Below, one piece after another: positions 58,193-64,000 of a DNA stretch of 64,000 nt (position 1 is its first letter; every line of letters begins with the position of its first letter). The notes under the pieces are model-generated. The model worked only from the letters and a program-made list of their open reading frames with translations, had not been told where the DNA came from and searched no databases. Source of the stretch: an uncultured Paracoccaceae bacterium (GTDB lineage Bacteria; Pseudomonadota; Alphaproteobacteria; Rhodobacterales; Rhodobacteraceae); assembly GCA_905182105.1 (NCBI GenBank), contig CAJJAR010000008.1, forward strand, positions 1 to 64,000, read 5' to 3'. The position numbers and the translations under genes are program-made.

Positions 58193-59734
58193 GTGAAACC
58201 AATCCGAGTGCTGTCTGGCTTTTTAACCGTGGGATTTTGGACGCTTATGTCGCGTGTCCTTGGTGTTATCCGCGAAATTTTATTGACGTCGCTGATTGGA
58301 CCCGGCCCCATCATGGATGCCTTTATTGCGGCCTTTCGCCTGCCCAATATGTTCCGCCGTTTCTTTGCCGAAGGGGCATTTAACGCGGCCTTTGTGCCAA
58401 TGTTCACAAAGAAATTAGAAGCCAATTCAGATCCACATGAATTCGCCACAGATGCGCTTGCTGGCCTGGGATTTATCGTGCTGCTTTTGGTTGGCATCGC
58501 CATGATTTTCATGCCTGCGATGGTCTGGCTTACAGCAGGTGGTTTTGTCGGTGACAGCCGCTTTGATATGACCGTTGGTTTTGGACGAATTGCCTTTCCC
58601 TACATCTTTTTCATGTCACTTTCCGCATTGTTTTCTGGGGTACTGAACGCCACTGGACGCTTTGCTGCGGCGGCTGCAGCACCTGTTTTACTCAATATTT
58701 TCATGATCATAGCAATGATCTGTGCGAATATCATGGGCGCAGAAGTTGTTGTTTGGATCGTCTGGGTCGTTCCTTTTGCGGGTATCGCACAACTCGCGCT
58801 CACGTGGGTTGCAGCCAGTCGCGCAGGCTTTGCCTTGCGCCCCGCGATGCCGCGTTGGTCACCGGATATGCGCAAGATGGTTGTGGTCGCAGTCCCGGCT
58901 GCACTAGCCTCTGGCGTGATGCAGATCAACCTTGTGGTGGGTCAATTTTCAGCAAGCCAATTTGAGAACGCAGTCAGCTGGTTGTTCGTCGCGGACCGCC
59001 TGTATCAATTGCCCCTTGGCGTTGTTGGAATTGCCGTAGGGATCGTACTTTTGCCCGACCTTGCGCGGCGCCTTCAATCCGGCGATGACAAGGGAGCAAA
59101 GTCAGCGTTTTCGCGGGCCGCTGAGATTTCGCTCGCCCTAACAATCCCTTGCTCCATCGCCTTAACGGTCATCCCATTACCGTTAGTTTCCGTATTATTC
59201 GAACGCGGCCAAACCGGCCCAGATGATGCCGCAGCCATAGCCGTTGCCGTCAGCATTTATGGCCTAGGATTACCCGCCTTCGTCATCCAAAAGTTCGTGC
59301 AACCCCTTTATTTTGCAAGAGAAGATACACGCAATCCCTTCCGGTTTGCATTGGTCGCAATGGTCATCAATGCGGGTCTTGCACTGGGCCTATCCCCTAT
59401 CATCGGCTGGACAGCTCCAGCAATCGCAGCAACGGTTGCTGCATGGACTATGGTGGCATTATTGCTGATCGGCGCACGTCGCATGGGCGATGTTGCCCGC
59501 TTTGATGCACAGCTGCGTAAACGCCTTTGGCGCATCACCGCAGCCTCTGTTGTTATGGGCGGTGTCTTGATGGTTGCACATGTCGCATTGGCCTCGGCAC
59601 TTGGCATGGCTGGCGTGCGCTACATTGCCCTTATCGCTCTTATATCAATTGGTATTATCGCTTATTTTGCATCAGGTCTTTTGATGGGCGCGTTCGAAAT
59701 TTCAGAATTCAAAAAGGCAGTTAAGCGCAGATAA
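58193..59734 (+). CDS. murJ: lipid II flippase MurJ
   Basis: MurJ moves lipid II across the inner membrane for peptidoglycan synthesis. The 513-residue MOP-superfamily protein has about 14 membrane helices. The N-terminus has the family block GFWTLMSRVLGVIREILLTS and the FRLPNMFRRFFAEGAFNAAFVP motif. The start is GTG with GAGG about 11 bases upstream. It is convergent with the rhomboid gene with no gap between stops. It complements the rod-shape and LpoA-like genes in the window. Confidence 0.95.
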   Translation: MKPIRVLSGFLTVGFWTLMSRVLGVIREILLTSLIGPGPIMDAFIAAFRLPNMFRRFFAEGAFNAAFVPMFTKKLEANSDPHEFATDALAGLGFIVLLLVGIAMIFMPAMVWLTAGGFVGDSRFDMTVGFGRIAFPYIFFMSLSALFSGVLNATGRFAAAAAAPVLLNIFMIIAMICANIMGAEVVVWIVWVVPFAGIAQLALTWVAASRAGFALRPAMPRWSPDMRKMVVVAVPAALASGVMQINLVVGQFSASQFENAVSWLFVADRLYQLPLGVVGIAVGIVLLPDLARRLQSGDDKGAKSAFSRAAEISLALTIPCSIALTVIPLPLVSVLFERGQTGPDDAAAIAVAVSIYGLGLPAFVIQKFVQPLYFAREDTRNPFRFALVAMVINAGLALGLSPIIGWTAPAIAATVAAWTMVALLLIGARRMGDVARFDAQLRKRLWRITAASVVMGGVLMVAHVALASALGMAGVRYIALIALISIGIIAYFASGLLMGAFEISEFKKAVKRR

Positions 59735-60418
59735 TCATTTGCGTTGAATAGTGGTGCGCAGCCTTGCAAGGCCACCCGGCATCACGATCACTGACAATGC
59801 AAATCCACAGACAAACCCTGCTAATTCGGCTACCCAATCCTGTCCTGTGACAAAGAAAATACCAAATATCAGTTGGATGCCCATCAAGAAACCAATGAGG
59901 CGGAACGCTGTCAGTTGCTGCATTCCCTGCCCTGCAACCCGTTGCCACAGTAGAAATGTATAGGCACCGATCAGCCCATAGACACTGGGGTACGCGCCAA
60001 TCAGCCATGCCTGATCCGTAAGCAACCCAAAGACCACCACGCCAAATACGCCGCTGAAAACAAACAGAATAATGACGGCTAGCTGCCCCATCACTTCGCC
60101 AACCAGTTTACCCATCGCCAATAAAATAACGCCAGAGAAGATAGCCGCGGTGAAGCTGCCGTGAAGAAAAATATAACTGAAGCAACGGATAAAGTACTCA
60201 AACGGCATTTGCCCGCTCTTGATCATCCAATCAAACGCCACGCCCGAAAACCCGTATTCGGTGATCGCGCCAAGGCGCCATCCCAAGGCCCGCGCACCGC
60301 CGATGATGCCCTGTTCGCCAAGAGTGAATACAATCTCAATCCCCGTCAAAATAAGGAACAGAACCCAGACAACAGGTGGCATTGGATTGAATGGCGGCAC
60401 GTTGTGATCTTGGTTCAT
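59735..60418 (-). CDS. rhomboid-family membrane protein lacking catalytic Ser and His
   Basis: The 227-residue protein has six membrane helices and a rhomboid layout: a [13 protein letters not shown] segment for the HxxxN-like loop, then the glycine-rich helix [18 protein letters not shown], then [14 protein letters not shown]. In active rhomboids the helix-4 motif is GxSG and helix 6 carries a His (AHLGGF). Here Tyr143 replaces the Ser (GAY, codon 59990-59992) and Glu198 replaces the His. It is therefore predicted to be a pseudoprotease (iRhom/derlin-like). The protein is otherwise intact and has a promoter region of its own, divergent from trpS. Confidence 0.85.
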   Translation of the reverse strand: MNQDHNVPPFNPMPPVVWVLFLILTGIEIVFTLGEQGIIGGARALGWRLGAITEYGFSGVAFDWMIKSGQMPFEYFIRCFSYIFLHGSFTAAIFSGVILLAMGKLVGEVMGQLAVIILFVFSGVFGVVVFGLLTDQAWLIGAYPSVYGLIGAYTFLLWQRVAGQGMQQLTAFRLIGFLMGIQLIFGIFFVTGQDWVAELAGFVCGFALSVIVMPGGLARLRTTIQRK

Positions 60419-60532
60419 GGACGGCTCTCCAGTATTATCAAATCAGAGCGCCTGTTGACGTCTCTTTGCCCCATGGGTAAGCCAGCTCAGCAGATTTGCC
60501 CAGAGGGTTTGCCCCAAAGTGAGGACAACAAG

Positions 60533-61558
60533 ATGACCGAAACGACATTCACACCCCGCGTCTTTTCAGGCATTCAGCCGTCTGGCGGCCTGACCCTTGG
60601 CAACTACCTTGGTGCCATCAAACGTTTCGTCACAATGCAAGACGAGGTCGCAGAGTCGATCTATTGCATGGTTGATCTTCACGCGATCACAGTATGGCAG
60701 GATCCAAAAGCCCTACAGCACAACACACGTGAATTGGCAGCTGGTTTTATCGCCTCAGGCATCAGCCCCGAAAAATCAATCCTAATCAACCAAAGCCAAG
60801 TGCCAGAGCACGCCCAGCTAGGTTGGATTTTCAACTGCGTCGCTCGCATGGGCTGGATGCAGCGCATGACCCAATTCAAGGACAAGGCTGGTAAAAATTC
60901 TCAAGCGGCGTCTCTGGGCCTGTTTGGCTACCCCGCGCTTATGGCAGCAGATATCCTTGTGTATCACGCGACGCACGTTCCAGTAGGTGATGACCAAAAG
61001 CAACATCTTGAGCTGACACGCGACATCGCAGCGAAGTTCAACCACGACTACGGCGTCGACTTTTTCCCAATGACAGAGTCTGTGATCGAGGGTGCTGCCA
61101 CCCGCGTGATGTCTTTGCGTGATGGTTCCAAGAAAATGTCCAAGTCAGACCCATCAGATGCCAGCCGTATCAATATGACAGATGATGCAGACACAATTGC
61201 TAAGAAAATTCGTAAAGCAAAAAGCGACGCAGACGCTTTGCCTTCCGAGGTAAAAGGTCTTGAGGATCGTCCAGAGGCACGCAACCTGATCAACATCTAC
61301 GCCTCAATGGCGGACATGACTGTAGACCAGGTTTTGGCGGATGTTGGCGGCAAACAGTTTGGTGAATTCAAACCTATGTTGGCCGATTTGGCCGTTGCAA
61401 AACTATCGCCAATTTCTGGTGAAATGGCCCGCCTCATGAGCGACCCTGCTGAGATCGATCGCATCCTTGCCAAAGGCGCATTGCAGGCTCGCGAAATCAC
61501 AGCACCAATTTTGCAAAAGACATATGATATCGTTGGCATGGTGCGTCCAGCGATCTAA
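60533..61558 (+). CDS. trpS: tryptophan--tRNA ligase
   Basis: Class I tryptophanyl-tRNA synthetase of 341 residues. The HIGH-type motif is TLGN in [17 protein letters not shown] near residue 20, and the KMSKS motif is KKMSKSDP near residue 200. ATG 60533 gives the normal family length; the open frame extends upstream through the divergent promoter region but is not coding. A weak ACTGGACAA / TTGTCCA inverted repeat follows the stop. Confidence 0.97.
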   Translation: MTETTFTPRVFSGIQPSGGLTLGNYLGAIKRFVTMQDEVAESIYCMVDLHAITVWQDPKALQHNTRELAAGFIASGISPEKSILINQSQVPEHAQLGWIFNCVARMGWMQRMTQFKDKAGKNSQAASLGLFGYPALMAADILVYHATHVPVGDDQKQHLELTRDIAAKFNHDYGVDFFPMTESVIEGAATRVMSLRDGSKKMSKSDPSDASRINMTDDADTIAKKIRKAKSDADALPSEVKGLEDRPEARNLINIYASMADMTVDQVLADVGGKQFGEFKPMLADLAVAKLSPISGEMARLMSDPAEIDRILAKGALQAREITAPILQKTYDIVGMVRPAI

Positions 61559-61634
61559 TAAAACCTAGCCATAACAACTGGACAATGCGCGCGCCCTAGG
61601 CCACGCTTTGTCCAACTTTGGATAGGAACATATC

Positions 61635-62741
61635 ATGACTACTGGGTTTTACTGGGACGAACGCACATTCTGGCACGGCGGCGGTAACTATGCTTTTACA
61701 CAGCCCCTTGGCGGGTTGATCCAACCCCTTGCAGCTGGTGGCATACCTGAAAGCCCCGAAACCAAACGCCGCCTAAAAAACTTGATGGACGTCACAGGAT
61801 TGACCCAAGAGCTAGAATTACGCACAGCGCCTGAAACCAGCAAAGAAGATCTGCTGCGCGTTCATCCAGAAAGCTATCTAGATGAATTCAAAGCGTTGTC
61901 AGATGCACATGGCGGTGAAATGGGGCCTAACGCTCCCTTTGCCAAAGGTGGTTACGAAATTGCAGCCCTTTCCGCAGGCCTGTGTGCCTCAGCTGTCGAA
62001 GCTGTCCTAGTAGGTGAGATCGACAACGCCTATTCCCTGTCACGCCCCCCCGGCCATCACTGCCTACCAGATCAACCAAACGGGTTCTGCCTGATGGCGA
62101 ATATTGCGATTGCAATTGAAGCAGCCAAGGCCAAAGGATTGGCTGGTCGCGTTGCTGTCTTGGATTGGGACGTGCACCACGGCAACGGCACAGAAGCGAT
62201 CTTTTATGATCGCGATGACGTTCTAAGCATTAGCATTCATCAGGAACACAACTACCCGCTCGACACGGGCAACATTGAAGACCGCGGGCAAGGTGATGGT
62301 GTTGGTTATAATCTCAACGTACCCTTACCTGCAGGTGCAGGTCACTCTGCCTATCTTCATGCAATGGACCGCATCGTTGCGCCCTCGATCGAAGCCTATA
62401 ATCCTGACATCATTATCGTTGCCTGTGGGTATGATGCGGCCGTAATTGATCCACTTTCCACGATGCTGGCAACGGCGGATACTTTCCACCAATTAACGTT
62501 GAGAATTATGGAAGTCGCCGACAAGGTATGTGACGGTAAATTAGTCCTCAACCACGAGGGTGGCTATTCCGAAGTCTACGTTCCCTTCTGCGGCCATGCG
62601 ACGCTAGAGGCATTGTCCGGCAGTTCAATCACAGCGCCTGATCCCTTCCAACGTGCTTTTGCCTGTCGCCAACCAGGTGAACGCCTTGAGGCGTTTCTGA
62701 TTTCAGAGATCAATAGAATGGCAGACATTCTAGAACTATAA
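61635..62741 (+). CDS. class II histone-deacetylase-like amidohydrolase
   Basis: A zinc-dependent deacetylase of the arginase/HDAC fold, 368 residues. It has the active-site His pair in SRPPGHHCLPDQ near residue 142, zinc ligands in LDWDVHHGNGTEAIFYD and a third Asp in ACGYDAAVIDPLS. Bacterial members deacetylate acetylpolyamines or other small acetyl compounds; histones are not expected. Starts and length fit the class II bacterial group. It is three genes away from the ureohydrolase pair but not in the same operon, so a link to polyamine metabolism is speculative. Confidence 0.88.
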   Translation: MTTGFYWDERTFWHGGGNYAFTQPLGGLIQPLAAGGIPESPETKRRLKNLMDVTGLTQELELRTAPETSKEDLLRVHPESYLDEFKALSDAHGGEMGPNAPFAKGGYEIAALSAGLCASAVEAVLVGEIDNAYSLSRPPGHHCLPDQPNGFCLMANIAIAIEAAKAKGLAGRVAVLDWDVHHGNGTEAIFYDRDDVLSISIHQEHNYPLDTGNIEDRGQGDGVGYNLNVPLPAGAGHSAYLHAMDRIVAPSIEAYNPDIIIVACGYDAAVIDPLSTMLATADTFHQLTLRIMEVADKVCDGKLVLNHEGGYSEVYVPFCGHATLEALSGSSITAPDPFQRAFACRQPGERLEAFLISEINRMADILEL

Positions 62742-62806
62742 TCTGACGGCACTTGAAAGTGGGCCCTAACGGCCAAAAATGTTAACAAAATATCGATAGG
62801 TCCCAA

Positions 62807-63385
62807 ATGCCCACGCCCAATCCTGAAGCCCTAAATTTCTTACAAACGCGCCGATCTCGCCCCGCTAAAACACTATCCATGCCTTTTCCAGATCGGTCTG
62901 AGATAGAGCAATTGCTCACCACTGCTGCCCGTACACCCGATCATGGAAAGCTAGAGCCCTGGCGCTTTGTTGTTATCGAAAAGGCTGCGATGCCGCGCAT
63001 AGCAGAAATCGCCGAAGCGCGTGGTAAGGCGTTAGATTTAGACGACGAGCAAGTCAAAAAGGGTCGTGGTCAGTTTGATTTAGGCCACTTGGCGGTCGCC
63101 GTCGTTGAGGTGCACAAGCCGTCTGAAAAGGTGCCTGAATTGGAACAAACCTATTCTGCTGGCGCTGTTTGCTTGGCTTTGCTGAATGCAGCCCTTGCTG
63201 CAGGGTGGGGTGCCAATTGGCTTAGCGGCTGGGTCAGCCATGATCGCGCATTTATGACCAACGCACTGGGTTTAGAATCGCATGAGCGCATCGCTGGCTT
63301 CATACACATCGCAACGGAAACCACGGCACCACCAGAACGCCCACGACCTGACGTTGGCGCAATGACATCATGGGTTAACGAATGA
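62807..63385 (+). CDS. nitroreductase-family protein
   Basis: A flavin-dependent oxidoreductase of the YdjA-like compact nitroreductase group, 192 residues. It begins with the FMN-contact RRSRPAKTLSMP, has TAARTPDHGKLEPWRFVVIE, and ends with FIHIATETTAPPERPRPD. The natural electron acceptor is unknown. Its stop overlaps the start of the EI24-domain gene by four bases (ATGA), so they form an operon. Confidence 0.9.
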   Translation: MPTPNPEALNFLQTRRSRPAKTLSMPFPDRSEIEQLLTTAARTPDHGKLEPWRFVVIEKAAMPRIAEIAEARGKALDLDDEQVKKGRGQFDLGHLAVAVVEVHKPSEKVPELEQTYSAGAVCLALLNAALAAGWGANWLSGWVSHDRAFMTNALGLESHERIAGFIHIATETTAPPERPRPDVGAMTSWVNE

Positions 63386-64000
63386 TCTTATCCAGCTTCT
63401 TTGCCGCCTTGGGGCAGATGGGTGATCCGCGATTTCGACACGTCCTGATTAAGGGGGTTGGGCTAACAATTGCGCTGTTGATCATCGCAACCACCAGCTT
63501 TATTTTACTAATTAACTACATGACGGGCGAGTCTGCCTTCTTCCAATTCTTGGGAAGTGTGCGCTGGATTTCTGACCTCATCAGCTGGGGGTCATTTTTT
63601 CTGATCTCGTTCTTATCCATTTTTTTGATGGTACCCGTTGCCTCAGCAATCACATCACTATTTTTGGACGAGGTCGCACAGGCCGTTGAGGACAAACACT
63701 ATCCCCACATCCTACAGGTCCGCTCTGTTCCATTTGGTGAAGCATTGCGGGACACAGTAAGCTTCTTAGGCGTGCTGGTGGGGGCCAATTTCCTAGCCCT
63801 GTTTTTGTATGTCCTACTCCCATTCGCTGCACCATTAATCTTTTGGGTGCTGAACGGCTTCTTATTGGGCCACGAATATTTCACCTTGGCCGCGATGCGC
63901 CTTGTTGGGCGCAGTCAAGTTAAGGCCATGCGGAAACAACACAGAGGCACTATCTGGGTGGCAGGAATTTTGATGGCGATGCCGCTGTCTATACCTCTGC
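63382..64000 (+). CDS. EI24-domain membrane protein, cut by window end
   Basis: The frame is open from ATG 63382 to the end of the window (206 codons so far). The protein begins MILSSFFAALGQMGDPRFRH and has several long hydrophobic segments, the layout of the EI24/CysZ domain (sulfate permease CysZ in E. coli). The downstream part, including the stop, is outside the window. Translational coupling to the nitroreductase gene is clear. Whether it transports sulfate is not known. Confidence 0.8.
   Translation, partial: MILSSFFAALGQMGDPRFRHVLIKGVGLTIALLIIATTSFILLINYMTGESAFFQFLGSVRWISDLISWGSFFLISFLSIFLMVPVASAITSLFLDEVAQAVEDKHYPHILQVRSVPFGEALRDTVSFLGVLVGANFLALFLYVLLPFAAPLIFWVLNGFLLGHEYFTLAAMRLVGRSQVKAMRKQHRGTIWVAGILMAMPLSIPL

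Noticed and set aside
60161-60532. Upstream extension of trpS by 124 codons
   Set aside because: It is antisense to the rhomboid gene and non-homologous; TrpS begins at 60533.

Overview
The window is a chromosomal segment of an alphaproteobacterium, very probably a marine member of the Rhodobacteraceae (Roseobacter group). The evidence is a class I (archaeal-type) lysyl-tRNA synthetase, an RpoH-II type heat-shock sigma factor, a short GltX, an NDUFS4-like complex I accessory protein, and the dut-coaBC and rsmI-yraN-gshB gene orders. No genus can be fixed from sequence alone; the modest GC content and many fresh pseudogenes would fit an Octadecabacter/Loktanella-like organism. Most genes are core housekeeping. 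No phage, transposase, CRISPR array or defence island was seen.

Layout. 1-5.2 kb: a gene-free stretch, tRNA-Arg(UCU), a GNAT pseudogene, a MYG1-family hydrolase, an NDUFS4-like protein and uvrB. 5.2-9.8 kb: a decayed beta-helix (pectate-lyase-3 type) gene, a DUF4864 protein and lysK. 10-17 kb: a TerB-like protein, a tandem glycine riboswitch in front of a DadA-like FAD oxidoreductase, dacB, an EamA exporter, nadD and ettA. 16.9-19 kb: a small decayed region (broken membrane protein, REP-like inverted repeat, orphan BrnA-like gene) followed by two tandem cold-shock genes with similar structured leaders. 19-29.7 kb: tesA divergent from ybbA-ybbP, a gamma-glutamylcyclotransferase, gltX, a cupin, nadE, an exported MORN-repeat protein and an SDR. 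29.8-31.6 kb: leuA behind a leucine-rich leader peptide. 32.4-38.1 kb: the rod-shape cluster mreB-mreC-mreD-mrdA-rodA, then a GhrA-like reductase. 39-46.7 kb: M3 peptidase; moeB-like, dut and coaBC (overlapping); rpoH2 divergent from cobU and a phosphatase; a GST. 46.8-55.5 kb: comM pseudogene, esterase, gshB, broken yraN and rsmI on one strand, divergent from an LpoA-like lipoprotein and glnD. 55.6-64 kb: agmatinase-family enzyme plus Fe-alcohol dehydrogenase, murJ, a rhomboid homologue lacking catalytic residues, trpS, an HDAC-like deacetylase, a nitroreductase and a truncated EI24 protein.

Themes. Cell-wall growth is well represented (Mre/PBP2/RodA, MurJ, DacB, LpoA-like). Three RNA-level control elements stand out: the tandem glycine riboswitch, the leu leader whose promoter places the start codon at the 5' end of the RNA, and the paired csp leaders. 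The second theme is active gene decay. Five genes carry internal stops and/or frameshifts and a sixth is probably frameshifted at a G run; two (the GNAT and yraN) are broken by a single nonsense codon in an otherwise intact frame, while comM and the beta-helix gene carry many lesions.
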